A stretch of 57,033 nucleotides of DNA from an uncultured Blautia sp. (GTDB lineage Bacteria; Bacillota; Clostridia; Lachnospirales; Lachnospiraceae): positions 1 through 57,033 of the forward strand of contig UQMI01000021.1 of assembly GCA_900542045.1 (NCBI GenBank). The letters run 5' to 3'. Shown in pieces: positions 1 to 9,030 of this stretch. Made by a program: the position numbers and the translations under genes. The first letter of the stretch is position 1; each line of letters starts with the position of its first letter. The notes beneath the pieces were generated by a model. It did not search any database and was not told where the DNA came from. It saw only the letters and a list, made by a program, of their open reading frames with translations.

Positions 1-164
1 ACCTCGCACTAAACTCAACCTGCGCCTTCGGCTTGCTTTCGTTAAGTGCTTTCGGGTATCTTCCCTCAACTAACCTCGCGCTTCCTGCGCTCGCTAAGGT
101 TCAGGAAGGACCTCGCACTAAACTCAACCTGCGCCTTCGGCTTGCTTTCGTTAAGTGCTTTCGG
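1..164. repeat. Degenerate ~54-bp tandem repeat downstream of grpE
   Basis: Positions 1-55 and 110-164 are identical 55-bp copies. The intervening 54 bp (56-109) is a diverged copy of the same unit: read on the minus strand, all three share a CTTARCGA...GCGCRGGTT skeleton. The last copy directly abuts the grpE stop codon. The array runs off the left window edge, so its full length is unknown. It lies where the grpE-dnaK intergenic region would be expected. There are no unique spacers, so it is not a CRISPR array. Confidence 0.8.
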
Positions 165-821
165 TCAATTCGCAACTTTTACCATACTGTGTCTTACTAC
201 AAAGTCCTTATAGGTATAACCCTTCTGAAATTCTTCTACTACCACATTCTCACCAGCCTCTTCATCTTCTACATGCATCACTGCATTATGAAAATCTGGA
301 TTGAATTCCTGACCAACGGCTTCAATGGGCTTAACCCCGATTTCTTCCAATGTGGTCATCAGCTGCTTATAAACCATCTTCATTCCATCTGCAAAGGCAT
401 CACCCTCCGATGCGGTAGCCAATCCCCTTTCAAAATTGTCTACAATTGGAAGTATCTTTTCTACCACCTCTTTGGCTCCAATTACATACATGCTTGCTTT
501 TTCTTTTTCTGTACGCTTTCTGTAATTGTCAAACTCTGCAATGGAACGCTGCAGACGATCTGTCAGTTCTTCAATCTTTGTATCTTTTGCATCCTTCTTT
601 TCTTTTTTCTTTCCAAAAAAAGATTTCCTGCTTTTTTCCTTATTCTCTTCTGTGGTCCCTTCTTCCTTTGCTTCTGCCGAATCGCTTCCGGAGGCTTCCG
701 CCTGTTCTGTTTCATTCTGAGGATTCTCCCCTTCTGCTGCATCGGCAACAGGTTCTTCCACAGTTTCCTCTATCTTCTCTTCCTGCACATCCTGCGGTGT
801 GCCCTGTTTTTCCTCTGCCAA
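165..821 (-). CDS. grpE: Nucleotide exchange factor GrpE
   Basis: GrpE is the cytoplasmic nucleotide-exchange factor that releases ADP from DnaK in the Hsp70 cycle. The 218-residue protein has a highly acidic, low-complexity N-terminal third, a Lys-rich stretch, a long helix (FDNYRKRTEKEK), and the typical C-terminal beta domain with IVDNFERGL, EFNPDFHNAVMH and FQKGYTYKDFVVRHSMVKV. The start is a TTG at 821-819, preceded by an AGG-type site; no in-frame ATG lies upstream. It follows hrcA by 17 bp on the same strand, so both should be controlled by the CIRCE element at 1902-1928. dnaK would be expected to the left, outside the window. Confidence 0.95.
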   Translation of the reverse strand: MAEEKQGTPQDVQEEKIEETVEEPVADAAEGENPQNETEQAEASGSDSAEAKEEGTTEENKEKSRKSFFGKKKEKKDAKDTKIEELTDRLQRSIAEFDNYRKRTEKEKASMYVIGAKEVVEKILPIVDNFERGLATASEGDAFADGMKMVYKQLMTTLEEIGVKPIEAVGQEFNPDFHNAVMHVEDEEAGENVVVEEFQKGYTYKDFVVRHSMVKVAN

Positions 822-838
822 TTTTTCTACCTGCCTTT

Positions 839-1879
839 CTAGGTTTTATTATTAAATACATTATCCAGCTGTATCTTCAGTGTCTTCAAACTGTCTACTA
901 CATTCTCATAATCCATTCTCTTAGGTCCGATAATACCGATGGTGCCCTGCATACCATTTCCCAGATCATAAGTGGCAGTCACAATACTGCAGTCTTTCAT
1001 GGTTTTGATCGGAGCTTCATTTCCTATATACACCTGAATTCCCGTGTTTTCTTCTCCCATGGTTTCCCGGACCAGATCCACCAGCTCCTGCTTTTCTTCA
1101 AAAGCAGAAATCAGTTCGCTGGCTTTGGCGCTGTCGCTCAGCTCAGGATATTTGAAAATATTCGTCGCTCCTGAAGTATAGATCTCCAGGTCCTCATCAT
1201 CCACCTGAATCGCATTCGCAACGGAATCCAGCACCGTACCCACCACATGACTGTGAATACCGGCCTGTTCTTTTAACCTCGCAATCATACCCAGATTAAT
1301 ATCGGCAATCGGAAGACCGTTCAGATTCGTATTCAGCAACAAATTCAGTTTTAGGATCGTTTCATCATCCATCTCTTCTTCCAGATCAATAATCTGATTC
1401 CGGATCACATTTCCCTCAGCCACCACCACAGCAAGCAGCTGCAGTGCATTCACACGGGAAAGCTGTATAAACCGCAGCTTATTGCTGCGAACCTGCGGTG
1501 CTGTGATCATCGTTGCATAATTTGTATTCGCCGCCAGCACCCTGGCTACCTGTTTCAGAACCTTTTCCATCTTATCTGTTTTCTGAATCATGAGTTCCTT
1601 GATCTCTGCGATCTCCTGATCCTTCTCTTCCATCAACGCGTCTACATAAAAACGATACCCTTTATCAGAAGGAATACGTCCGGCAGAAGTATGCGGCTGT
1701 ATAATATAACCCATATCTGTCAGATCAGACATTTCATTTCGAATGGTAGCGGAGCTCAGATTCAAATCCGTATATTTGGAAATGGTTCTGGAACCGACCG
1801 GTTCTCCGGTCTCCTGATAGGTCTGAATAATGGCCCGTAATATTTTTCTTTTACGTTCATCCAATATCTCTTCCATCAT
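839..1879 (-). CDS. hrcA: Heat-inducible transcription repressor HrcA
   Basis: HrcA binds CIRCE and represses class I heat-shock operons; its activity depends on GroEL in the species studied. The 346-residue protein has an N-terminal winged helix with SSATIRNEMSDL (about residues 43-54) and HTSAGRIPSDKGYRFYV (about 62-78), then the dimerisation/GAF-like part ending in IGIIGPKRMDYENVV. I chose the ATG at 1879 because it sits 5 nt after an AAAGGAG site. An upstream in-frame start at 1915 would fall inside the CIRCE operator. It is the first gene of an hrcA-grpE operon and should repress itself. Confidence 0.96.
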   Translation of the reverse strand: MMEEILDERKRKILRAIIQTYQETGEPVGSRTISKYTDLNLSSATIRNEMSDLTDMGYIIQPHTSAGRIPSDKGYRFYVDALMEEKDQEIAEIKELMIQKTDKMEKVLKQVARVLAANTNYATMITAPQVRSNKLRFIQLSRVNALQLLAVVVAEGNVIRNQIIDLEEEMDDETILKLNLLLNTNLNGLPIADINLGMIARLKEQAGIHSHVVGTVLDSVANAIQVDDEDLEIYTSGATNIFKYPELSDSAKASELISAFEEKQELVDLVRETMGEENTGIQVYIGNEAPIKTMKDCSIVTATYDLGNGMQGTIGIIGPKRMDYENVVDSLKTLKIQLDNVFNNKT

Positions 1880-1901
1880 ACGCTCCTTTCCCTTCGACCT
1901 G

Positions 1902-1928
1902 TTAGCACTCAACAAGAAGGAGTGCTAA
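1902..1928 (-). promoter_or_regulatory. CIRCE operator
   Basis: This is a perfect inverted repeat TTAGCACTC-N9-GAGTGCTAA, the canonical HrcA-binding element. It lies 14-40 bp downstream of the -10 box of the hrcA promoter and 23 bp upstream of the hrcA start codon. Confidence 0.97.
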
Positions 1929-1941
1929 TATCTATGACCTT

Positions 1942-1970
1942 AAGATACTACCACTCCTGGCATTTGTCAA
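1942..1970 (-). promoter_or_regulatory. Sigma-A promoter of hrcA-grpE
   Basis: On the minus strand, TTGACA (1965-1970) is followed by a 17-bp spacer and TATCTT (1942-1947). Transcription should start near 1935, just upstream of CIRCE. Confidence 0.85.
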
Positions 1971-2018
1971 TATGAATTTGCAAAAAAATTTATGAGAATT
2001 TTGTGATTTTGTTATTTT

Positions 2019-3146
2019 TTACAATTCTTCCTCTATTTTTACCTCCAGAAACTGCAAAAGCATACGAATTTCATCTGGATAAAGACAATTAGGATATTCC
2101 TGTCTGCTCAGCCCTCTGTACAGTTCTCTGCATTCCATCCACCGGACACTTTCTACCTCCTCTTCCTGCAGCCGAAGGATTTCCGCCTGCACCGGTTTTC
2201 GATACAGATACACTCTGGCCAGTTCATGATCCCGGAACCATCGTCCATAAAAAATTTTCCGCATCTGTCCCCGATGCATCCCCACATATTCCAGATCTGC
2301 TGCCTCTGCATGGATTCCCAGTTCCTCTTCCAGCTCCCTGACCGCTGTCTCCAGATATCCCTGACCGGCACTCACATGCCCCGCACTGGAAATATCATAT
2401 TTCCCGGGAGAAGAATCCTTATACCGGCTCCGTTTCTGCAAAAGGAAATCCCAGGTTCCCTGATCATTTGGACGGATCACCCACACGTGAGCAGTTGCAT
2501 GGGGTTCTCCGGTCCGGTGAACCAGCGAACGTTCCCGTACCACCCCTGTGGGTTCCCCGCCTTCTGTCAATATTTCAAAAAACTCCTTTTTTTCTTCTCT
2601 CTGTACATGACCAGGCAGCTCTGCCGCCATCAATTCCGTATAAGTCAGTTTCCCCTGTATTCTTTCCGATTTCATCAGGCTGATCTTCTCCACATAAAAA
2701 GAAGTCTCCGGAAGATCATCCGTCAGCTTCTTTTCATCAAAAGAAGCTTTCATACGGCACCTGCGCCCCAAAGTGATATGCGGACGAAACGTTTTCTCAT
2801 CCGGTGAAAGTCCTTCCGCTTTTAAAGCTTCCGTCAGCCGTTTCTGAAGCTTCCCAAGCCCTGAATCGCCATCTGCTCCCACCCAGTAGACTGCTTCGCC
2901 CCTTCTTGTAAACTTACCTATATTATATATCTCCAGTAAAAAAGAATTTATCACTGAAGTCTCCATGGCTCTTCGTATATTTGGGATTTTAGATTCCGGA
3001 ACTTCTCCCAGAAAAGCCAGGGTAAGATGAAAATTATCTTTCCTTGAAAAATTACCGGAAACCGCCTGCCTGCGCAGCTCTTCCCGTAAATCATACAGCA
3101 TCTCCAAAATGTCCTCTGTAAAATTGATGGAAATAAATAATCGCAT
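2019..3146 (-). CDS. 2H phosphoesterase (ThpR-like) / Nudix hydrolase fusion
   Basis: The 375-residue protein joins two domains. Residues 1 to about 180 resemble RNA 2',3'-cyclic phosphodiesterases (2H/ThpR family), with the two catalytic HxTx motifs HLTL and HITL. Residues about 185-375 form a Nudix hydrolase resembling the IPP-isomerase/YfcD group (RSLVHRTGEPHATAHVW, LQKRS, then REL-EEELGI in the Nudix box). In that box the conserved upstream Glu of G-x5-E appears as Gln, while REx2-4EE is intact. The ATG follows a caggag site by 5 nt. It starts 26 bp after the broken STAND-type gene and probably belongs to the uvrB operon. Substrates cannot be told from sequence. Confidence 0.85.
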   Translation of the reverse strand: MRLFISINFTEDILEMLYDLREELRRQAVSGNFSRKDNFHLTLAFLGEVPESKIPNIRRAMETSVINSFLLEIYNIGKFTRRGEAVYWVGADGDSGLGKLQKRLTEALKAEGLSPDEKTFRPHITLGRRCRMKASFDEKKLTDDLPETSFYVEKISLMKSERIQGKLTYTELMAAELPGHVQREEKKEFFEILTEGGEPTGVVRERSLVHRTGEPHATAHVWVIRPNDQGTWDFLLQKRSRYKDSSPGKYDISSAGHVSAGQGYLETAVRELEEELGIHAEAADLEYVGMHRGQMRKIFYGRWFRDHELARVYLYRKPVQAEILRLQEEEVESVRWMECRELYRGLSRQEYPNCLYPDEIRMLLQFLEVKIEEEL

Positions 3147-3172
3147 ATGCTTCTCCTGTTGTTTTTCTGTCG

Positions 3173-5633
3173 TTACACTTCAAAAATCTCCCGGATTCTC
3201 TGCCTCTCTTCCTCTTCTTCCTGAATCGACCGGATATAATACTGATTCAAAGACATATCATATCTGCTCTCCGCCATGGAGCCCATGTATTGCTCATATA
3301 TCTCCTCCGGCACCACACTTTCAATGGCACAGGCAATGGCCTGTTCCACCTGCCCCTCCAAATCCTGGTCGATCCATAGAGAATTTGTATTCAACTGTAT
3401 ATGCTCCGCTGTCTCCCTGGGCATCCACGGCGGAACAGCCATTTTCCATTCCAGTTCTGTTTCCGCATAATCTTCGTACTGCTCGACAATACTGTTTTCC
3501 AGAAAATAATACAATTCTTCCTCGCAAAAAGTAATCCTGTCGTCCGGATGCATATCTTCAGATATACTTTCCAGTTTTCTGTTATACTCTTCCCAGTCAT
3601 ACTGATTCATCAGAAAATCATCCAGACTCATCATACCTTCATAAATACAATCCTCCCAGGCATCTCTTGCCTTATTCAGGAACTCTGCCAGCACCTTATC
3701 ACCTGCATTGCTGCCTCTCAGCCGCTCCCACATGGCCTGCAGCACAGGTCCCGCTTCTTTGCAGTCACGCGTTGTCTGATGGATCAATGCTTCCATAAAA
3801 GAAGGTTCTGCCAGAAGGGAATCTATCTGATAAAATGTACACAGCGGTTCCGAAAAAAGAGGCAGAAGATATTCACAGGAACTTCTTATCTCATAGATTC
3901 CATATCGGGAAATATATCCGCTCTTCAGAGCCCTGATCACTTCTTCCCGGTAACGTTCTTCCTGTCTCTGCTCCCGTACCACACAATGCCACAGGTAAAG
4001 ATTCGAATGCAGTCCCGGATCCAGGAAACGGTAATTTAAAATCGTGCCATCACGGAACATCTGCTCCAGAAGATTCTTCAGCTTCCGATTCTTTTTTCCT
4101 GCTCCTTCTCCCACAACCTTTACGATCTGGTCCAGATAACAGGCCGCCTCCAGAATAAATTCCTGTTCATGAGGGCTGTTCTTCACATAATCCCACAGAA
4201 AATCATTGACAGAGGGATTGGCCGCCTGCAAATATCGTTTCGCTTTCGCAATCTCCACCACCAGAGAGCGCTTCAGCCGCCGCAGAACTTTGTCCATTCG
4301 GATCCTTGACAGATCCATTCCGGAAATTATGCGAATTCTGGAATAGAAGCACTCCTCCGCAAGCTCATATTCCACCTGCGTATTGCTTAACGAATACAAA
4401 GCAAGCAGGAACTCCCGGTCCTCCCGATAGAGTCTGTTCTCAAATTCATCTTCCCAGATTTCATCAGGATGCTCCAGCATTTTCACAATCTGCCGACAAA
4501 ATTCTTCCGGCTCCCTCACCAGGCAGCGGTTCAGAAACAATGCTGTCTGGATCAGCCGCGGATTAAAATTTCTATGACGGATAAAAGTCCAATAATTCCC
4601 GTTCCCGCAGATGTATTTCAGAAGATCTCTGTGCTGCCCTTCGTATTTCCGCAGGTAATTACAGAAGATCCGCGCCTTTTCATAATCCGTCAATCCATCC
4701 AGGCAAACCCTGGGAATTTTCTCCATCATCTGCGCAAATTCCCTGTCCTTCTGCAGCGCCTCCTGATAGATTGTGATCCGCGAATTCAGGATCAGGCGTT
4801 TCTTTTTGTGGCGTCTTATATAAGAAATCAGTGTTTTCAGTTCTCTGATTCTGACCGGCTCCATGGAATAAATAATCTGGCCCAGAAAATCATCCAGAAA
4901 GAACAGCTCCGGTATCTCGTCCGCCCCGGCAGCTCCCTTTAACTTTTCCACACTGCCGTCGCTGCTGTACAGCACACGATACCCGTCCCTTCGCAAATCC
5001 TGCACCAGCATTTGCGAAACCGCCGTTTTTTCCGGAACCGGGACTTCCTTCGATCAGGACTGCTCCACATTCCTCCAATGCCTCCAGACACTGCCGGTAT
5101 CCCTCCGTTGGCACAAATTCTTCAAAAGCTTCCGCTGAGGCTGCCAGCTCTTCCGAATCAAAAAGTACACTTTTATAAACTACTTCTCCCAGTACCTGGC
5201 ACGAAAAGTCCCACAGGCCGGGGTATTTTTGCAGAACTGTTCTGTATTCCGGCAGATGCAGCAGACTGTCTATTCTGGAAAGCGTAAAAATATGGGACTC
5301 CTCCAGTGTGATCTCCGGCGCGAACAATTCCGTAATTTTCCGTATCTTTGCCTCTGTCAGATCTTTTGATAGAAACAGATAATACTCCCCATGATACCAG
5401 CCTCGGATCTTTTCCGCTTCTGTTTTCAGACTCGCCATAAGCTGCGTGACTGTACTTTGCAGATAATGCTTGACCTGGGCCACGATTTGGGGCGCTTCCC
5501 AGGAATCACGGATATCCGCCCCTCTGTCCCCCGCCGAGTCACTGACCAGCAGGGAAGATCCGGTAATCTTCTCCAGTATATCCCTGGAAAGCTCTGTAAA
5601 TTCTTCTGCCTTCAGATTATAAAAATTGAGCAT
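3173..5633 (-). pseudogene. Restriction-endonuclease-like/nSTAND-type NTPase, frameshifted in the P-loop
   Basis: Two overlapping frames together make one gene: 5633-4890 (247 codons) and 5011-3173 (612 codons). The N-terminal part looks like an Mrr/restriction-endonuclease fold, with FTELSRDILEKITG, then GDRGADI and QVKHY as the D...QxK catalytic signature. It runs into a Walker A (EGSPGSGK). A six-A run (T6 at 5026-5031 on the plus strand) shifts the frame there. Removing one A restores SGKTAVSQMLVQDL and the Walker B-like FFLDDFLG, giving about 819 residues with a long helical C-terminus. This is the architecture I know from nSTAND3 proteins linked to a restriction-endonuclease domain, proposed anti-phage sensors. 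It starts 12 bp after uvrB. True mutation, slippage and sequencing error cannot be separated here. Confidence 0.8.
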
Positions 5634-5645
5634 GCTCTTCTCCTG

Positions 5646-7634
5646 TTATTGTTCCAGATCTGCCAGATTTTTCTTCAGTTCCACCATCTTGTCACGCAGC
5701 TCTGCCGCCAGTTCGAAATTCAGCTCTGCCGCAGCTCCACGCATCTGTTTTTCTATCTTTCCGATCAATTTTTCCATTTCTTTCCTGTCCATGGATTCCG
5801 GATCCTTTTCCAACGTCACTTCTGTTCTGGCCACTTCCCTGGAAATGCTGATCAGATCCCGAACCGCTTTCCTGATCGTAGTAGGCGTAATGCCATGCTC
5901 TTTATTGTATTCCTCCTGGATCCTCCGGCGCCGCTCCGTCTCATCAATGGCCATCCGCATGGAATCCGTGATCGTGTCCGCATACATGATTACATGTCCC
6001 TCCGAATTTCGCGCGGCACGCCCGATCGTCTGGATCAGCGAGGTCTCCGAACGAAGGAAGCCCTCTTTGTCCGCATCCAGAATCGCCACCAGAGTAATCT
6101 CCGGAATATCCAGACCTTCCCTGAGCAGGTTAATCCCCACCAGCACATCAAATACATCCAGGCGCATATCCCGGATAATTTCCGTCCGTTCCAGAGTATC
6201 AATATCCGAATGGAGATATTTCACCCGGATTCCAAGCTCCCGCATATAATCCGTCAGATCTTCTGCCATCCGCTTGGTCAGGGTAGTGATCAGGATCTTG
6301 TTTTTCTTTGCTACTTCTTTATTCACTTCGCTGACCAGATCATCAATCTGACCTTCTACAGGCCGCACTTCCACTTTGGGATCCAGAAGTCCCGTGGGCC
6401 GGATGATCTGCTCCGCCCGGAGCATTTCGTGCTCTTCCTCATAGGGCCCCGGCGTAGCCGACACGAACATCACCTGATCGATGCGCTCTTCAAATTCCTG
6501 AAAACTCAAGGGCCGGTTATCCTTGGCAGAAGGCAGCCGGAATCCATAATCCACCAATGTCTGTTTTCTGGACTGGTCCCCTGCGTACATACCTCCCACC
6601 TGCGGTACGGTCTTGTGAGACTCGTCAATAATCATCAGGAAATCGTCCCCAAAGAAGTCCAGCAGGGTATACGGCGGCTGGCCCGGCTGCAGTCCTGACA
6701 AATGCCGGGAATAATTCTCAATACCAGAGCAGAATCCCGTCTCCTTCATCATTTCAACGTCAAAATTTGTCCGTTCCGCGATTCGCTGTGCTTCCAGCAG
6801 TTTGTCCTCACTCTTAAAATACTCCACCCGTTCCTTCAGCTCTTCTTCAATGGCATCCGCCGCCCGCAGGATCTGTTCCATGGGAACCACGTAATGGGAA
6901 GCCGGAAAAATTCCCACATGGGTTCTCTCGCACAAAATTTCCCCCGTCAGCGTATCGATTTCCACAATCCGGTCAATCTCATCTCCAAAAAATTCCACAC
7001 GAATGGCTGATTCAGACTCTGTAGCCGGAAAGATTTCCAATACATCGCCCCGCACCCGGAAAGTTCCCCTCTTGAAGTCCATATCATTTCTGTCATACTG
7101 GATGTCGATCAGCTGCCTTATCACCTCATCCCGGTCCTTTTCCATTCCCGGCCGCAGCGAGATCATCATCTCCATGTAATCCTTGGGGCTTCCCAGTCCA
7201 TAAATACAGGAAACACTGGAAATTACGATCACATCTTTTCTCTCTGCCAGAGATGCTGTGGCAGAGAGACGGAGCTTGTCGATTTCTTCATTAATCGCAG
7301 AATCTTTCGCAATATACGTGTCTGTGGAAGGAACATAAGCCTCCGGCTGATAATAGTCGTAATAGGAGACAAAATATTCCACTGCGTTATTCGGAAAAAA
7401 CTCCTTAAACTCACCGTAGAGCTGTGCCGCCAGAGTCTTGTTGTGAGCCAGCACCAGCGTCGGTTTGTTCAGCTGCTGGATAACATTCGCCATCGTAAAT
7501 GTTTTTCCAGAGCCTGTAACACCCAGAAGGGTCTCAAACTGGTTGCCCTCCTTAAATCCCCTGACCAGCTGCTCGATAGCCTGGGGCTGGTCTCCGGTAG
7601 GTTTGTATTCGGATATTAATTCAAAATGGTCCAT
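5646..7634 (-). CDS. uvrB: Excinuclease ABC subunit UvrB
   Basis: UvrB is the DNA damage-verification helicase subunit of nucleotide excision repair, working with UvrA and UvrC. The 662 residues match the family's usual length. Visible features are Walker [10 protein letters not shown] (about 39-47), the beta-hairpin [11 protein letters not shown] (about 92-102), the DESH box, helicase motifs near [12 protein letters not shown] and [13 protein letters not shown], and the C-terminal UVR motif (about 620-655). The ATG is preceded by AAGGAG. It has its own promoter with a LexA box and is followed after 12 bp by the broken endonuclease/STAND gene. Confidence 0.98.
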   Translation of the reverse strand: MDHFELISEYKPTGDQPQAIEQLVRGFKEGNQFETLLGVTGSGKTFTMANVIQQLNKPTLVLAHNKTLAAQLYGEFKEFFPNNAVEYFVSYYDYYQPEAYVPSTDTYIAKDSAINEEIDKLRLSATASLAERKDVIVISSVSCIYGLGSPKDYMEMMISLRPGMEKDRDEVIRQLIDIQYDRNDMDFKRGTFRVRGDVLEIFPATESESAIRVEFFGDEIDRIVEIDTLTGEILCERTHVGIFPASHYVVPMEQILRAADAIEEELKERVEYFKSEDKLLEAQRIAERTNFDVEMMKETGFCSGIENYSRHLSGLQPGQPPYTLLDFFGDDFLMIIDESHKTVPQVGGMYAGDQSRKQTLVDYGFRLPSAKDNRPLSFQEFEERIDQVMFVSATPGPYEEEHEMLRAEQIIRPTGLLDPKVEVRPVEGQIDDLVSEVNKEVAKKNKILITTLTKRMAEDLTDYMRELGIRVKYLHSDIDTLERTEIIRDMRLDVFDVLVGINLLREGLDIPEITLVAILDADKEGFLRSETSLIQTIGRAARNSEGHVIMYADTITDSMRMAIDETERRRRIQEEYNKEHGITPTTIRKAVRDLISISREVARTEVTLEKDPESMDRKEMEKLIGKIEKQMRGAAAELNFELAAELRDKMVELKKNLADLEQ

Positions 7635-7768
7635 GATTGATTCTTACTCCTTTTTAATCATGCGGTTCTGATTCTGTATGAAAGCCCGCATCTTCTACTG
7701 TATCTGAGAAAGTTTTTTGAACTACCGGCCCCCTTGAACTCACTGCGGATCCATGCCGCCGCATTTCA

Positions 7769-7780
7769 GAACAAACGTTC
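7769..7780 (-). promoter_or_regulatory. LexA (DinR) box of the uvrB operon
   Basis: GAAC-N4-GTTC is a perfect core of the Gram-positive SOS operator. It lies about 5-16 nt downstream of the start site predicted from the uvrB promoter, where a bound repressor would block initiation. Confidence 0.85.
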
Positions 7781-7791
7781 TCTTTTCGTTT

Positions 7792-7820
7792 ATTCTATCC
7801 TATAATATATCCCATGTCAA
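7792..7820 (-). promoter_or_regulatory. Sigma-A promoter of uvrB
   Basis: Minus strand TTGACA (7815-7820), 17-bp spacer, TAGAAT (7792-7797). The predicted start near 7785 leaves a leader of about 150 nt before the uvrB ATG. Confidence 0.82.
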
Positions 7821-7855
7821 TTATCCATTGCCGGAATAAACGGACCTTTCTGTTG

Positions 7856-8425
7856 TTACATCTCCCATACTTCCGGATTAGTGGAAGACACGGAAATCGC
7901 TCCTGCAGACAGGGCTGACATGATATCCTCTTTATCTGAGATCAGCCCGCCGGCAATTACCGGTACTTTAGACATATGCTCCACATTTCGAATAATTTTC
8001 GGCATCAGTCCAGGCAGCATCTCCAGCATATCCGGTTCCGCCGCGGCAATTTGCTTTGCCACATTCCGGAGTGACATGGAATCCAGGATAAAAGCCCGCA
8101 GGATCGTATACAGTCCTTTTTTCTTCGCCTGTTTGATCAACGCCGGTTTGGTGGAAATGATCCCGTCTGCTTTCGTGCGGGACCGTATAAAATCCACTGC
8201 TACTTCTTTTCCGCTCAATCCCTCGATCAGATCAATATGTACAACTGCGGTTTTTCCCGCTTCTTTTACCCTCGCTACGATATGATCAATATCGCATACC
8301 GTTCCATACAGAATAAAAACCAAACGGATATTCTGGCACTGACAGCAGACCTCCAGTCCTTTTTCATCCTTTATGGCAGCGATCACTGGATTCTCTTCAA
8401 CTAATTCATAAAACTCTGTCTTCAT
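7856..8425 (-). CDS. GlpP-family antiterminator
   Basis: The 189-residue protein matches the GlpP family, glycerol-3-phosphate-responsive RNA-binding antiterminators with a small TIM-barrel-like fold. Typical segments are NPVIAAIKDEKGLE, VHIDLIEGLSGKEVAVDFI, ADGIISTKPALIKQAKKKG, RAFILDSMSLRN, MLPGLMPKII and PVIAGGLISDKEDI. The ATG follows a GGAAAGGAAG site. No glycerol genes are adjacent. The divergent neighbour is an LDH2-family dehydrogenase. Both transcripts carry a terminator right after their promoters, which suggests that this protein acts on one or both leaders. The actual ligand and target are inferred, not shown. Confidence 0.85.
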   Translation of the reverse strand: MKTEFYELVEENPVIAAIKDEKGLEVCCQCQNIRLVFILYGTVCDIDHIVARVKEAGKTAVVHIDLIEGLSGKEVAVDFIRSRTKADGIISTKPALIKQAKKKGLYTILRAFILDSMSLRNVAKQIAAAEPDMLEMLPGLMPKIIRNVEHMSKVPVIAGGLISDKEDIMSALSAGAISVSSTNPEVWEM

Positions 8426-8595
8426 AATTCTTCCTTTCCATTTTTATTCCATCAACAATCCACGTCCTAAAGTCATGAGCCTGTAACGGCACAGTCATGC
8501 TGACGGTCTGCTCCTCCGACCTTTCCCGCTGACAGATATTACTGCCTAAAGCGGTGTTACATCATAGAGCGACCGACAATATCCTTGATGAAAAA

Positions 8596-8637
8596 AGAGT
8601 ATAGAAACAAACACACCGGCTGCTCTTTCTATACTCT
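8596..8637 (-). terminator. Intrinsic terminator in the glpP-like leader (candidate attenuator)
   Basis: On the minus strand, AGAGTATAGAAA pairs perfectly over 12 bp with TTTCTATACTCT, enclosing an 18-nt loop that contains CCGGTGTG. A T run follows at once. It lies about 20 nt downstream of the predicted start site and about 170 nt before the glpP-like ATG, with no reading frame in between. It can therefore only act on that leader, so it is a candidate antitermination target. Confidence 0.75.
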
Positions 8638-8662
8638 CCATCTTCATATTTTAGTTTTCAAA

Positions 8663-8691
8663 ATTTTAGCATATTTAATATATTTTTTCAA
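8663..8691 (-). promoter_or_regulatory. Sigma-A promoter of the glpP-like gene
   Basis: Minus strand TTGAAA (8686-8691), 17-bp spacer, TAAAAT (8663-8668). The predicted start near 8656 is close to the leader terminator. The 170 nt between terminator and gene hold no other recognisable element. Confidence 0.75.
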
Positions 8692-8788
8692 CATCAGCAG
8701 GAAAATATAGGGGCATTTCGCTTTATTTGTCTCAAATTTTAAATCTTTTTTCGTAGTTTTTCACAATTATCCCCACTTAATTCTTTTC

Positions 8789-8817
8789 TTGACAGAAAAA
8801 ATTTTTGATGCTATATT
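8789..8817 (+). promoter_or_regulatory. Sigma-A promoter of the LDH2-family dehydrogenase
   Basis: TTGACA (8789-8794), 17-bp spacer, TATATT (8812-8817). It is divergent from the glpP-like promoter about 100 bp away. The leader to the gene is about 205 nt. Confidence 0.82.
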
Positions 8818-8856
8818 AAAATTAAATTAATACAAATGAGCGTGAGCGTTAGAGAT

Positions 8857-8899
8857 GCGATGTACGATTCCGGCGGGAGTCTGTTTACATCGCTTTTTT
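8857..8899 (+). terminator. Intrinsic terminator in the dehydrogenase leader (candidate attenuator)
   Basis: GCGATGTA (8857-8864) pairs with TACATCGC (8886-8893), followed by T6 (8894-8899). The 21-nt loop contains CCGGCGGG and ends in TGTT, resembling the loop of the glpP-like leader terminator. It lies about 30-75 nt after the predicted start site and 130 nt before the start codon. Confidence 0.7.
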
Positions 8900-9030
8900 A
8901 TTATCACCATCTGGAAAAAAACGGCAAACTCTCATTTTCACAAAGTCCCGGCACAGGATTTCCATTTGCCCCGGCCGGCATCAGGCAGCCTGGAAATCCA
9001 TTGTCTGCGACATATCAAGGAGGAAGCGAA

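Noticed and set aside
1..164. Repeat as a CRISPR array
   Set aside because: The units are adjacent diverged copies of one sequence, with no unique spacers and no cas genes.
5391..6698. Plus-strand open frame of 435 codons
   Set aside because: It is antisense to uvrB and the STAND-type gene and has no ribosome site or domain.
8836..9030. N-terminal extension of the LDH2-family dehydrogenase
   Set aside because: It would translate through the leader terminator and has no similarity to the family; the ATG at 9031 has AAGGAGG.
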